A stretch of DNA of 32,548 nt from Vibrionales bacterium SWAT-3. GTDB lineage: Bacteria > Pseudomonadota > Gammaproteobacteria > Enterobacterales > Vibrionaceae. The notes beneath the pieces are model-generated. The model was not told the DNA's origin, made no database searches, and was given only the letters and a program-made list of their open reading frames with translations. The stretch is taken from contig AAZW01000056.1 of the NCBI GenBank assembly GCA_000169995.1, positions 1 through 32,548 of the forward strand, written 5' to 3'. Made by a program: the position numbers and the translations under genes. Shown here one piece after another: positions 14,007 to 22,177 of the stretch (position 1 is its first letter; each line of letters opens with the position of its first letter).

Positions 14007-15158
14007 TTATTTGTTAAAATTCGCAGGTTCCCTTGTTGCTTGTAATATCTCAAATTTTTGGTTTAGTTCAAGCGTTTCAACGTTAGCTTCACCAAATAAT
14101 CTTGCGAGTTTGACATCGTATCCGAGGTGTCGGTTGCCAATAACAATTAATTTGCCTCCATTGCTAAGAACATGCTTTGCATCACAGAACATTTGCCATG
14201 CAATGTGATCAGTAATTGCCTGTTGTTGATGGAATGGAGGGTTACACATGACTAGGTATGTGCTGTTTTTCTTAAAACCGTCTAAACAGTTGTTAGCAAT
14301 GAACTGGAAGTTGCCATCTTCACCAAGGTTATCTTTTATGTTTTGGCGTGCTGATTCTACGGCCATGAAGCTCTCATCAACACAAGTGATGCGAGCTTGA
14401 GGGTTCAACTGGCCTGCTTTAACACTTAAAACACCATTACCACAGCCAAGGTCGATAATATGACGTAGCTCAGGATCTTGAGGTATATGCTCTAGCATAT
14501 AGCGCGCGCCTTGATCGAGTGCTTCCCCTGAGTAAACATTTGGTAAATTCTTTAGGCGGATATCTTCACCGTCGACATCCCATTCTACAAAAGGCTCAAC
14601 TTTGTGAATTGGCTGGCAGTTTGGTGATGAGAACACCAAGCGGTGCTTTTTCTTCGCCAGTGACGTTTTGGTTTCACCCAAGTATTTTTCAAACAGATTC
14701 AGCGTTGATGTGTGAATCTCTTTTACCTTGTTGACACCGATCACTTGGCAACCTTCTGGTAAAGCTTGGCGCAACTGACTCAGTTGCCACACTAAATGGC
14801 GGTTGGTCTTTGGTAGCTGCATCAGTACCAGATCAATACCGTGAGGGATATCATCCATGGTGTTTAAAAAGTTGACTCGATTACACTGATTGCGCTGTAA
14901 GTTTTTCAGTCCGCCACGATGAGAGATAAACGAGTCGCTCATCATGGTCACATCGTGATCTTTTGAGAACCAAGCGGATAGGGCACCAAAGCTGTCGTTT
15001 AAGATCAGAATGTGTTTGCCAGGTTCAAGGTTCATCTCTTCGACATGGTTAATAATGTATTCGTCGCCCGCATCCCAAGCTTGAAGCGTTTCATTTGAAC
15101 GTTTAGGGAAACGATGTAAGGTCAAAGTTCTATCGTGAAGGGTCAGTTCAGTTTTCAT
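14007..15158 (-). CDS. rlmG: 23S rRNA (guanine1835-N2)-methyltransferase RlmG
   Basis: RlmG methylates G1835 of 23S rRNA with S-adenosylmethionine. The 383 residues fit the family (E. coli 378). The C-terminal half holds the catalytic Rossmann domain with the cofactor motif IIDLGCGNGVLSV (about 237-249) and the N2-guanine methylase motif NPPFHQQ; the N-terminal half is the degenerate methylase-like domain of the RsmC/RlmG group (AWDAGDEYIINHVEE, LVLMQLPKTNRHLVWQLSQL). RsmC is the nearest alternative but the length and N-terminus favour RlmG. ATG 15158 opens onto a 174-base divergent region shared with bolA. A short inverted repeat (13993-13998 / 14003-14008) overlaps the stop but has no T-run, so I see no clear terminator before yajG, 67 bases away. 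Confidence 0.92.
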   Translation of the reverse strand: MKTELTLHDRTLTLHRFPKRSNETLQAWDAGDEYIINHVEEMNLEPGKHILILNDSFGALSAWFSKDHDVTMMSDSFISHRGGLKNLQRNQCNRVNFLNTMDDIPHGIDLVLMQLPKTNRHLVWQLSQLRQALPEGCQVIGVNKVKEIHTSTLNLFEKYLGETKTSLAKKKHRLVFSSPNCQPIHKVEPFVEWDVDGEDIRLKNLPNVYSGEALDQGARYMLEHIPQDPELRHIIDLGCGNGVLSVKAGQLNPQARITCVDESFMAVESARQNIKDNLGEDGNFQFIANNCLDGFKKNSTYLVMCNPPFHQQQAITDHIAWQMFCDAKHVLSNGGKLIVIGNRHLGYDVKLARLFGEANVETLELNQKFEILQATREPANFNK

Positions 15159-15332
15159 TACTTGGGATACTTATATGAGAAATAACAAAGATATTGTCTC
15201 AAATGCGGGCTGAACAAGATAGAGAAAACTCGACCAAACCTATGCTGTTCGCGATTAAATACTCAGACAGTGGCCTTGTTAGGGTTTATACTCACCCCAC
15301 AGATAATGCCAACCCGTTATTAAGGAATCACA

Positions 15333-15641
15333 ATGATCCAAGAAGTTATCGAAACAAAATTGCACAATGAGTTTTCACCAAGTCACTTGAATGTGGTGAA
15401 TGAGAGCTACATGCACAATGTTCCGGCCGGTTCTGAGAGTCACTTTAAAGTGATTGTTGTGAGTGATGCGTTTGAAGGTTTGCGTCTTATTGCTCGTCAC
15501 CGAGCGGTAAATAAAGCACTTTCAGAAGAGCTAGCGAACAATATTCACGCTTTATCTATTCATACTTATACAAAAGATGAATGGTTGAAGCAGCTCGATA
15601 ACGTGCCAGACAGCCCAATGTGTATGGGTGGGGGCAAGTAA
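15333..15641 (+). CDS. bolA: BolA family protein
   Basis: BolA proteins have a class II KH-like fold; in E. coli BolA acts as a stress- and stationary-phase regulator and pairs with monothiol glutaredoxins in iron-sulfur handling. The 102-residue protein covers the full family: IETKLHNEFSPSHLNVVNESYMHNVPAGSESHFKVIVVSDAF then LIARHRAVNKALSEELANNIHALSIHTYT. The conserved histidine in SHFKV and the C-terminal histidine in ALSIHTYT are present. The C-terminal tail DSPMCMGGGK matches the longer BolA rather than the shorter IbaG type. ATG 15333 has AAGGA upstream. It is divergent from rlmG and closed by its own terminator, so probably monocistronic. Confidence 0.93.
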   Translation: MIQEVIETKLHNEFSPSHLNVVNESYMHNVPAGSESHFKVIVVSDAFEGLRLIARHRAVNKALSEELANNIHALSIHTYTKDEWLKQLDNVPDSPMCMGGGK

Positions 15642-15659
15642 TAAATTTAATACATATAA

Positions 15660-15685
15660 AAAGAGGTGGCTATGCCGCCTTTTTT
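15660..15685 (+). terminator. Rho-independent terminator of bolA
   Basis: AGGTGGC (15664-15670) pairs with GCCGCCT (15674-15680) with one G-T pair, extended outward by A-T pairs, and ends in a run of T. It starts about 20 bases after the bolA stop. Confidence 0.88.
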
Positions 15686-15970
15686 ATCGCCTAAATTATC
15701 TGTTTTTTGCCGTTATATCACTCAAACTGATGGTAAGTTAAACGTCTAAAAATACCTACAATGATTAATGTTTTTATTAACAGTGTTTCAACATAACTCA
15801 TAAAATAATAGTTTGTGACAGAGTGTTAATCTCTTGTTTAAAACACCTTTCAAAAGCCAATTTATCTGTGCGGCTCGTCAAATTTATACATATTTAAGAG
15901 TCCATATGCTTCAAATCTCACCAAATAAACGCGCTATTCAAGTTATTGGTCATGGCATCAAGATGTCAAA
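15686..15970. other. AT-rich intergenic region upstream of the nqr promoter
   Basis: Part of a 522-base stretch between bolA and nqrA. No coding frame stands out. There are several TTAA-rich words, for example the inverted repeat TTAAT/ATTAA at 15765-15780, but none matches a binding site well enough to name. Regulatory sites for nqr would be expected here. Confidence 0.45.
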
Positions 15971-15973
15971 AAA

Positions 15974-15982
15974 TGCTAGAAT
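15974..15982 (+). promoter_or_regulatory. Candidate nqr operon promoter (extended -10)
   Basis: TGCTAGAAT (15974-15982) combines a TG extension with the -10-like TAGAAT. The -35 region about 17 bases upstream (near 15954-15960) is poor. Transcription would start near 15989, giving an untranslated leader of about 175 bases before nqrA. Confidence 0.4.
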
Positions 15983-15997
15983 ACGGCACCTGATAAA

Positions 15998-16018
15998 TCT
16001 CACATGATTTGTGTGAGA
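15998..16018 (+). other. Hairpin at the head of the nqr leader
   Basis: TCTCACA (15998-16004) and TGTGAGA (16012-16018) form a perfect 7-bp stem, followed by GTTTTATT. It would lie within the first 30 bases of the transcript predicted from the -10 at 15977. It could be a 5' stabiliser or a weak attenuator. Confidence 0.4.
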
Positions 16019-16163
16019 GTTTTATTAAGATAATGTTGCGATTTTGGTATCTCAAATTTACCAAGACCGGACACTGTAATGTCGTGTCTAAGGGCGATCT
16101 TAAAACGTCCTGAATTTACGCAATTAAAAGAATCTTTTTCCCGATAAAGTAGTGCAAGTGCGT

Positions 16164-17504
16164 ATGATTACAATAAAGAAGGGTTTGGATCTTCCTATCG
16201 CAGGAACTCCTTCCCAGGTGATTAATGATGGTAAGTCCATCACTAAAGTCGCCTTGCTTGGCGAAGAGTACGTTGGTATGCGTCCTACGATGCATGCTCG
16301 CGTTGGTGATGAAGTGAAGAAAGGCCAAGTTCTTTTTGCTGATAAAAAGAACCCAGGTGTTGTATTTACTTCTCCAGCAAGCGGTAAAGTTATTGAAGTG
16401 AACCGTGGTGCTAAGCGTGTTCTTCAATCTGTAGTGATTGAAGTAGCAGGCAATGAGCAAATCACGTTCAATAGCTATGAAGCTAACCAACTAGCAGGTC
16501 TTGACCGTGAAACGGTTAAAGCTCAGTTAGTTGAGTCTGGCGCATGGACCGCTTTGCGAACTCGTCCGTTCAGCAAGGTTCCAGCAATCGATTCTGAAAC
16601 TCAGGCTATTTTCGTAACTGCTATGGATACTAATCCGCTAGCAGCTGAGCCAGAATTAATCATTAACGAGCAGTCTGATGCTTTCGTTGCTGGTTTAGAT
16701 CTTCTTTCAACTCTGACTAACGGTAAAGTGTACGTTTGTAAAAAAGGTACTAGCTTACCTCGTTCAGCTCAGTCTAACGTTGAAGAACACGTTTTTGATG
16801 GCCCACACCCTGCAGGTCTTGCAGGCACGCATATGCATTACCTATACCCGGTAAATGCAGAAAACGTAGCGTGGAGCATTAACTACCAAGATGTTATCGC
16901 ATTCGGTAAGCTTTTCCTTACTGGTGAGCTTTATACCGATCGTGTTGTTTCTCTGGCTGGTCCAGTGGTAAACAACCCGCGTCTAGTTCGTACTCAAATT
17001 GGTGCTAGCCTTGAAGAGTTGACAGACAGCGAGCTAATGCCAGGCGAAGTTCGTGTGATTTCTGGTTCTGTACTAACTGGTACACAAGCAACCGGTCCAC
17101 ATGCTTACCTTGGTCGTTACCATCAGCAAGTTTCTGTTCTACGTGAAGGTCGTGATAAAGAGCTATTCGGCTGGGCTATGCCTGGTAAGAACAAGTTCTC
17201 TGTTACTCGTTCATTCCTTGGTCACCTGTTTAAAGGTCAGTTGTTCAACATGACAACGACTACAAATGGTAGTGATCGCTCAATGGTTCCAATCGGTAAC
17301 TACGAGCGCGTAATGCCTCTAGATATGGAACCTACATTGCTGCTTCGTGATCTATGTGCAGGCGACGTTGATAGTGCACAAGCCCTAGGTGCGCTAGAGC
17401 TAGATGAAGAAGATTTGGCATTGTGTACCTTTGTATGTCCAGGTAAGTACGAGTACGGTCAACTACTTCGTGAATGCCTAGATACGATTGAGAAGGAAGG
17501 GTAA
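16164..17504 (+). CDS. nqrA: Na+-translocating NADH:quinone reductase subunit A
   Basis: NqrA is the large peripheral, membrane-associated subunit of the Na+-NQR respiratory pump and takes part in quinone binding; it has no covalent cofactor. From ATG 16164 it has 446 residues, the usual length, and the classical N-terminus MITIKKGLDLPIAGTP. An in-frame GTG at 16152 would add four residues and is less likely. Recognisable segments are KGQVLFADKKNPGVVFTSPASGKV (lipoyl/biotinyl-like fold), HMHYLYPVNAENVAWSINYQDV and TTTNGSDRSMVPIGNYERVMP. No strong ribosome site precedes the ATG. It opens the nqrA-F operon with nqrB five bases after its stop, and has a long leader with at least one hairpin. Codon choice across the operon is strongly skewed, as for highly expressed genes. 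Confidence 0.97.
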   Translation: MITIKKGLDLPIAGTPSQVINDGKSITKVALLGEEYVGMRPTMHARVGDEVKKGQVLFADKKNPGVVFTSPASGKVIEVNRGAKRVLQSVVIEVAGNEQITFNSYEANQLAGLDRETVKAQLVESGAWTALRTRPFSKVPAIDSETQAIFVTAMDTNPLAAEPELIINEQSDAFVAGLDLLSTLTNGKVYVCKKGTSLPRSAQSNVEEHVFDGPHPAGLAGTHMHYLYPVNAENVAWSINYQDVIAFGKLFLTGELYTDRVVSLAGPVVNNPRLVRTQIGASLEELTDSELMPGEVRVISGSVLTGTQATGPHAYLGRYHQQVSVLREGRDKELFGWAMPGKNKFSVTRSFLGHLFKGQLFNMTTTTNGSDRSMVPIGNYERVMPLDMEPTLLLRDLCAGDVDSAQALGALELDEEDLALCTFVCPGKYEYGQLLRECLDTIEKEG

Positions 17505-17509
17505 TTTTC

Positions 17510-18754
17510 ATGGGCCTTAAAAAGTTTCTTGAAGACATCGAGCATCATTTTGAGCCAGGTGGTAAACACGAGAAGTGGTTCGCGCTTTACGAAGCAGCGG
17601 CTACAGTGTTCTACACGCCAGGTCTTATCACAAAGAAAAGCTCGCACGTTCGTGATAGCGTTGACTTAAAACGTATCATGATCATGGTTTGGTTCGCGGT
17701 ATTCCCAGCAATGTTCTGGGGTATGTACAACGCGGGTGGCCAAGCTATCGCTGCACTTAACCACATGTACGCAGGCGCTGAACTAGCATCTGTTATTGAT
17801 GGTAACTGGCACTACTGGCTGACTCAAATGCTTGGCGCCTCCTTAGGAGCCGATGCTGGTGTTGGCAGTAAGATGCTACTTGGTGCGACTTACTTCCTAC
17901 CTATCTACGCGACGGTATTTATCGTTGGTGGTTTCTGGGAAGTTCTGTTCTGCATGGTGCGTAAGCACGAAGTAAACGAAGGTTTCTTTGTTACTTCTAT
18001 CTTATTCGCGCTTATCGTTCCGCCAACACTTCCTCTATGGCAAGCAGCTCTAGGTATTACCTTTGGTGTTGTTGTTGCTAAAGAGATCTTCGGTGGTACG
18101 GGTCGTAACTTCCTAAACCCTGCGCTTGCTGGCCGTGCGTTCCTATTCTTTGCATACCCTGCACAGATTTCAGGTGACGTAGTTTGGACTGCTGCAGACG
18201 GTTTCTCTGGTGCAACTGCGCTTAGCCAATGGGCTCAAGGCGGCGGTAGCGCACTAATGAACGTGACATCTGGTGAAGCAATCACTTGGATGGATGCATT
18301 CATCGGTAACATCCCAGGTTCTATCGGTGAAGTATCGACTCTAGCACTTATGATTGGTGCTGCGATGATCGTTTACATGCGTATTGCTTCATGGCGCATC
18401 ATTGCTGGTGTAATGATCGGTATGATCGCTGTGTCTACGCTATTCAACGTGATCGGTTCTGATACTAACGCAATGTTCAGCATGCCTTGGCACTGGCACC
18501 TAGTTCTAGGTGGCTTCGCATTCGGTATGTTCTTCATGGCGACAGACCCAGTATCAGCGTCATTTACCAACAAAGGTAAGTGGTGGTACGGCATCCTAAT
18601 CGGCGCAATGTGTGTAATGAGCCGTGTAGTTAACCCTGCATACCCAGAAGGCATGATGCTTGCGATTCTATTCGCAAACCTATTTGCTCCTCTGTTTGAC
18701 CACGTTGTAATCGAGAAGAACATTAAGCGGAGACTAGCTCGCTATGGCAAGTAA
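17510..18754 (+). CDS. nqrB: Na+-translocating NADH:quinone reductase subunit B
   Basis: NqrB is a multi-helix inner-membrane subunit that carries covalently bound FMN, a riboflavin, and part of the Na+ path. The 414 residues match the Vibrio protein. The flavinylation motif SGAT occurs at residues 233-236 (DGFSGATALS), putting the FMN-bearing threonine at Thr236, the same number as reported for Vibrio cholerae. Some ten hydrophobic segments are visible (for example MIMVWFAVFPAMFWGMY, YFLPIYATVFIVGGFWEVLF, GVMIGMIAVSTLFNVIG), and GGTGRNFLNPALAGRAFLFFAYP is a strongly conserved block. GGAAGGG lies just ahead of ATG 17510. It overlaps nqrC by 11 bases. FMN attachment should be done by the ApbE encoded at 22178. 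Confidence 0.97.
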   Translation: MGLKKFLEDIEHHFEPGGKHEKWFALYEAAATVFYTPGLITKKSSHVRDSVDLKRIMIMVWFAVFPAMFWGMYNAGGQAIAALNHMYAGAELASVIDGNWHYWLTQMLGASLGADAGVGSKMLLGATYFLPIYATVFIVGGFWEVLFCMVRKHEVNEGFFVTSILFALIVPPTLPLWQAALGITFGVVVAKEIFGGTGRNFLNPALAGRAFLFFAYPAQISGDVVWTAADGFSGATALSQWAQGGGSALMNVTSGEAITWMDAFIGNIPGSIGEVSTLALMIGAAMIVYMRIASWRIIAGVMIGMIAVSTLFNVIGSDTNAMFSMPWHWHLVLGGFAFGMFFMATDPVSASFTNKGKWWYGILIGAMCVMSRVVNPAYPEGMMLAILFANLFAPLFDHVVIEKNIKRRLARYGK

Positions 18755-19511
18755 TAACGATAGCATTAAAAAGACGCTGTTTGTTGTTATCGCATTGAGC
18801 CTAGTGTGCTCAACCATCGTTTCAACAGCTGCAGTTGTTCTTAAACCTAAGCAACAAGCTAACGCGGTTCTGGATCAACAAACTAAGATCCTAGAAGTTG
18901 CAGGTGTTGACCTTGAAGGTGACATCCCAGCGCTGTACGCAGAGAACATCGAACCTCGTCTAGTTGATTTCGCTACTGGTGATTTCGTTGACGGTGATGC
19001 TGCTGCATACGACCAACGTAAAGCGGCAAAAGATCCAGCTCAGTCAATCAAGCTTTCTGCTGAAGATGACATTGCTAAGATCCTTCGTCGTGCTAACACA
19101 GGTACTGTATACCTTGTGAAAGACGGTGCTGAAACTACTAAAGTTATCATCCCTGTTCACGGTAACGGCCTATGGTCAATGATGTACGCATTCGTTGCGG
19201 TAGAAACTGATGGCAACACAGTTTCTGGTATCACTTACTACGAGCAAGGTGAAACTCCTGGACTTGGTGGTGAAGTTGAGAACCCAACTTGGCGTGCTCA
19301 ATTCGTTGGTAAGAAATTATTCGACGAAAACCACAAGCCAGCTATCAAGGTAGTTAAAGGTGGTGCTCCTGAAGGTACTGAGCACGGTGTTGATGGCCTT
19401 TCTGGTGCAACACTGACCAGTGTTGGCGTTCAACATACATTTGACTTCTGGTTAGGTGATATGGGCTTTGGTCCGTTCCTAGCAAAAGTTCGTGACGGAG
19501 GTCTGAACTAA
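18744..19511 (+). CDS. nqrC: Na+-translocating NADH:quinone reductase subunit C
   Basis: NqrC carries the second covalently bound FMN of the pump on a domain exposed to the periplasm, tethered by one N-terminal membrane helix (residues about 11-33, TLFVVIALSLVCSTIVSTAA). The 255-residue length is typical. The flavinylation motif is DGLSGATLTS with Thr223 as the FMN-bearing residue. Other family blocks are IPVHGNGLWSMMYAFVAVE and YYEQGETPGLGGEVENP. ATG 18744 overlaps the end of nqrB by 11 bases, and its own TAA shares one base with the nqrD ATG, so translation of nqrB-C-D is likely coupled. Confidence 0.97.
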   Translation: MASNNDSIKKTLFVVIALSLVCSTIVSTAAVVLKPKQQANAVLDQQTKILEVAGVDLEGDIPALYAENIEPRLVDFATGDFVDGDAAAYDQRKAAKDPAQSIKLSAEDDIAKILRRANTGTVYLVKDGAETTKVIIPVHGNGLWSMMYAFVAVETDGNTVSGITYYEQGETPGLGGEVENPTWRAQFVGKKLFDENHKPAIKVVKGGAPEGTEHGVDGLSGATLTSVGVQHTFDFWLGDMGFGPFLAKVRDGGLN

Positions 19512-20143
19512 TGTCTAGTGCAAAAGAAATTAAAAAGAGCATTTTAGCGCCAGTATTGGATAACAACCCAATCGCGCTACAGGTTCTTGGTGTGTGTTCT
19601 GCTCTTGCGGTAACCACTAAGCTAGAAACAGCATTTGTTATGACTATCGCGGTAATGTTTGTTACTGCTCTGTCTAACTTCTTCGTTTCTCTAATCCGTA
19701 ACCACATTCCTAACAGTGTGCGTATCATCGTTCAGATGGCAATTATCGCATCATTAGTAATCGTGGTAGACCAAGTGCTAAAAGCATACCTATACGATAT
19801 CTCTAAGCAGCTATCTGTATTCGTAGGCCTAATCATTACTAACTGTATTGTAATGGGTCGTGCTGAAGCATTCGCAATGAAGTCTGCGCCAATCCCATCT
19901 CTAATCGATGGTCTTGGTAACGGTCTCGGTTACGGTTTCGTTCTTATCACTGTTGGTTTCTTCCGCGAGCTTCTAGGCTCTGGCAAACTATTTGGTATGG
20001 AAGTACTACCTCTAGTGAGCAACGGTGGTTGGTATCAGCCAAACGGCTTGATGCTTCTAGCACCTTCTGCATTCTTCCTAATTGGTTTCTTGATTTGGGC
20101 AATTCGTGTGTTCAAACCAGAACAAGTAGAAGCGAAGGGGTAA
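19511..20143 (+). CDS. nqrD: Na+-translocating NADH:quinone reductase subunit D
   Basis: NqrD is an integral membrane subunit, homologous to NqrE in an inverted arrangement, and with it ligates an iron centre inside the membrane. The 210 residues contain about six hydrophobic segments (QVLGVCSALAVTT, AFVMTIAVMFVTALSNFFVSL, IIVQMAIIASLVIVVDQVL, VFVGLIITNCIVMGRAEAF). The metal-binding cysteines are present as Cys29 (GVCSA) and Cys112 (TNCIVMGRAEAF), the positions expected from the characterised Vibrio enzyme. Its ATG overlaps the nqrC stop by one base. nqrE starts 7 bases after its stop. RnfE is a homologue, but the operon makes NqrD certain. Confidence 0.97.
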   Translation: MSSAKEIKKSILAPVLDNNPIALQVLGVCSALAVTTKLETAFVMTIAVMFVTALSNFFVSLIRNHIPNSVRIIVQMAIIASLVIVVDQVLKAYLYDISKQLSVFVGLIITNCIVMGRAEAFAMKSAPIPSLIDGLGNGLGYGFVLITVGFFRELLGSGKLFGMEVLPLVSNGGWYQPNGLMLLAPSAFFLIGFLIWAIRVFKPEQVEAKG

Positions 20144-20150
20144 GGTAGTC

Positions 20151-20747
20151 ATGGAACATTATATTAGTCTGCTAGTTAAATCGATTTTCATCGAAAACAT
20201 GGCGCTTTCTTTCTTCCTAGGTATGTGTACATTCCTAGCGGTATCTAAGAAAGTTAAAACTTCTTTTGGTCTTGGTGTTGCGGTAGTTGTAGTACTTACA
20301 ATCGCTGTTCCTGTGAACAACCTTGTTTACACAAACATTCTGAAAGAAAACGCGCTTGTTGAAGGTGTCGATTTAAGTTTCCTTAACTTCATCGCATTCA
20401 TCGGTGTTATCGCGGCACTTGTACAAATCCTAGAGATGGTTCTAGACCGTTTCTTCCCACCTTTGTACAACGCACTAGGTATCTTCCTTCCACTGATCAC
20501 AGTTAACTGTGCAATCTTTGGTGGTGTATCTTTCATGGTAACTCGTGACTACAACTTTGCTGAATCTGTTGTTTACGGCTTCGGTTCTGGTGTGGGTTGG
20601 ATGTTAGCTATCGTTGCTCTTGCGGGTATCCGTGAGAAGATGAAGTACTCTGACGTACCTCCAGGTCTACGTGGCCTTGGTATCACGTTCATTACTGTTG
20701 GTCTGATGGCGTTAGGCTTTATGTCTTTCTCTGGTGTTCAACTGTAG
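20151..20747 (+). CDS. nqrE: Na+-translocating NADH:quinone reductase subunit E
   Basis: NqrE is the second of the paired membrane subunits that hold the intramembrane iron centre with NqrD. It has 198 residues and about six hydrophobic segments; Cys26 (LGMCTFLAVSKK) and Cys120 (ITVNCAIFGG) match the metal ligands expected for the family. The blocks ENMALSFFLGMC and ILEMVLDRFFPPLYNALGIFLPLITVNC are typical. GGGGTAAGG stands before ATG 20151. A 29-base gap with AAGGAATAAC separates it from nqrF. The alternative name RnfA is excluded by the operon. Confidence 0.97.
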   Translation: MEHYISLLVKSIFIENMALSFFLGMCTFLAVSKKVKTSFGLGVAVVVVLTIAVPVNNLVYTNILKENALVEGVDLSFLNFIAFIGVIAALVQILEMVLDRFFPPLYNALGIFLPLITVNCAIFGGVSFMVTRDYNFAESVVYGFGSGVGWMLAIVALAGIREKMKYSDVPPGLRGLGITFITVGLMALGFMSFSGVQL

Positions 20748-20776
20748 GGTAAGCACCCAGTAATAAGGAATAACAA

Positions 20777-22003
20777 ATGCAAAGCATTATTCTTGGCGTA
20801 GCGATGTTTACCATTATTGTATTGGCTCTAGTGCTAGTGATTCTATTCGCTAAATCTAAGCTAGTACCATCAGGTGACATCACTATTTCAGTAAACGGCG
20901 ACCCTGAAAAGGCGATCGTTACTCAACCTGGTAGCAAGCTACTTGGTGCCCTAGCTGGCGCTGGTATCTTCGTATCTTCTGCTTGTGGTGGCGGTGGCTC
21001 TTGTGGTCAGTGTCGTGTAAAAGTTAAGTCTGGCGGTGGCGACATCCTACCAACTGAACTTGATCACATCACAAAAGGCGAAGCTCGCGAAGGCGAACGT
21101 CTTGCATGTCAAGTTGCTATGAAAACTGACATGGAGATTGAACTAGACGAAGATATCTTTGGTGTTAAAAAGTGGGAATGTACTGTTATCTCGAATAACA
21201 ACGAAGCTACTTTCATCAAAGAACTTGCGCTAGCAATCCCTGAAGGTGAAGAAGTACCGTTCCGCGCGGGTGGTTACATTCAGATTGAAGCTGAACCACA
21301 TCACGTGAAATACGCAGATTACGATATTCCTGAGGAATACCGTGGTGACTGGGATAAGTTCAACCTATTCCGTTACGAGTCTATCGTTAAAGAACATTCA
21401 ATCCGTGCTTACTCAATGGCTTCATACCCAGAAGAGAAAGGTATCATCAAGTTGAACGTTCGTATCGCGACTCCGCCGCCAAACAACCCTGATGTTGCTC
21501 CTGGTGTGATGTCTTCATACATCTGGTCTCTTAAAGAAGGCGACAAGTGTACTATTTCTGGTCCATTTGGTGAGTTCTTTGCTAAAGACACAGACAATGA
21601 AATGGTATTCATCGGTGGTGGTGCAGGTATGGCGCCTATGCGTTCTCATATCTTCGACCAACTTAAGCGTCTTAAGTCTACTCGTAAGATGTCTTACTGG
21701 TATGGCGCACGTTCGAAGCGTGAGATGTTCTACATTGAAGATTTCGATGGCCTAGCGGCTGCAAACGAAAACTTCGTGTGGCACTGTGCACTGTCTGATC
21801 CTCAACCAGAGGACAACTGGGACGGTTACACTGGTTTCATCCACAACGTATTGTACGAAAACTACCTGAAGGATCACGAAGCTCCTGAAGATTGTGAGTA
21901 CTACATGTGTGGTCCACCGATGATGAACGCTGCTGTTATCGGCATGCTGAAAGATCTTGGTGTAGAAGATGAAAACATCCTACTAGATGACTTCGGTGGT
22001 TAA
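20777..22003 (+). CDS. nqrF: Na+-translocating NADH:quinone reductase subunit F
   Basis: NqrF is the electron entry point: it oxidises NADH through FAD and passes electrons to a [2Fe-2S] cluster. The 408-residue protein has one N-terminal membrane helix (about 3-25), a plant-type ferredoxin domain with cluster cysteines Cys70, Cys76, Cys79 (SACGGGGSCGQC) and Cys111 (RLACQ), an FAD-binding beta-barrel with RAYSMAS (Arg210, Tyr212, Ser213), and an NADH domain with FIGGGAGMAPMRSH and EYYMCGPPMMN. All numbers agree with those known for the V. cholerae subunit. ATG 20777 has AAGGAATAAC upstream. A strong terminator 21 bases after the stop separates it from apbE. Confidence 0.97.
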   Translation: MQSIILGVAMFTIIVLALVLVILFAKSKLVPSGDITISVNGDPEKAIVTQPGSKLLGALAGAGIFVSSACGGGGSCGQCRVKVKSGGGDILPTELDHITKGEAREGERLACQVAMKTDMEIELDEDIFGVKKWECTVISNNNEATFIKELALAIPEGEEVPFRAGGYIQIEAEPHHVKYADYDIPEEYRGDWDKFNLFRYESIVKEHSIRAYSMASYPEEKGIIKLNVRIATPPPNNPDVAPGVMSSYIWSLKEGDKCTISGPFGEFFAKDTDNEMVFIGGGAGMAPMRSHIFDQLKRLKSTRKMSYWYGARSKREMFYIEDFDGLAAANENFVWHCALSDPQPEDNWDGYTGFIHNVLYENYLKDHEAPEDCEYYMCGPPMMNAAVIGMLKDLGVEDENILLDDFGG

Positions 22004-22024
22004 TCCACTTAAGTGATTGATATT

Positions 22025-22060
22025 ATGGCTGACTCCTACGAGTCAGCCATTTGTTTTTCT
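22025..22060 (+). terminator. Rho-independent terminator after nqrF
   Basis: An 11-bp perfect stem (22025-22035 with 22040-22050, loop CTAC) is followed by TTGTTTTTCT. It closes nqrA-F, so apbE and nqrM depend on read-through or on a promoter in the 118 bases that follow. Confidence 0.92.
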
Positions 22061-22177
22061 AAGACAGCTTTTGACAACATACCGGCTTATATAAGAAAGA
22101 GTAAGGCATTCAAAATACCTATTTTTTACTCTTATTTTTCCTTATATAAATCCTCAACATTAGACAGGAGTAAGCAA

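Noticed and set aside
13993..14008. Inverted repeat over the rlmG stop as a terminator
   Set aside because: Six-base stem and no T-run on the minus strand.
15764..15781. ArcA-like TTAAT/ATTAA repeat upstream of nqr
   Set aside because: The repeat units are spaced 12 and not 11 bases when read as a direct repeat, and as an inverted repeat it is not an ArcA site; too weak to name.
16116..16490. A 124-codon minus-strand frame antisense to the start of nqrA
   Set aside because: It lies mostly opposite a clearly coding gene, has no recognisable protein features and is explained by the skewed codon use of nqrA.
22013..22177. N-terminal extension of 55 codons on apbE
   Set aside because: It covers the nqrF terminator and lacks a signal; GTG 22178 with ACAGGAG and a lipobox is a much better start.
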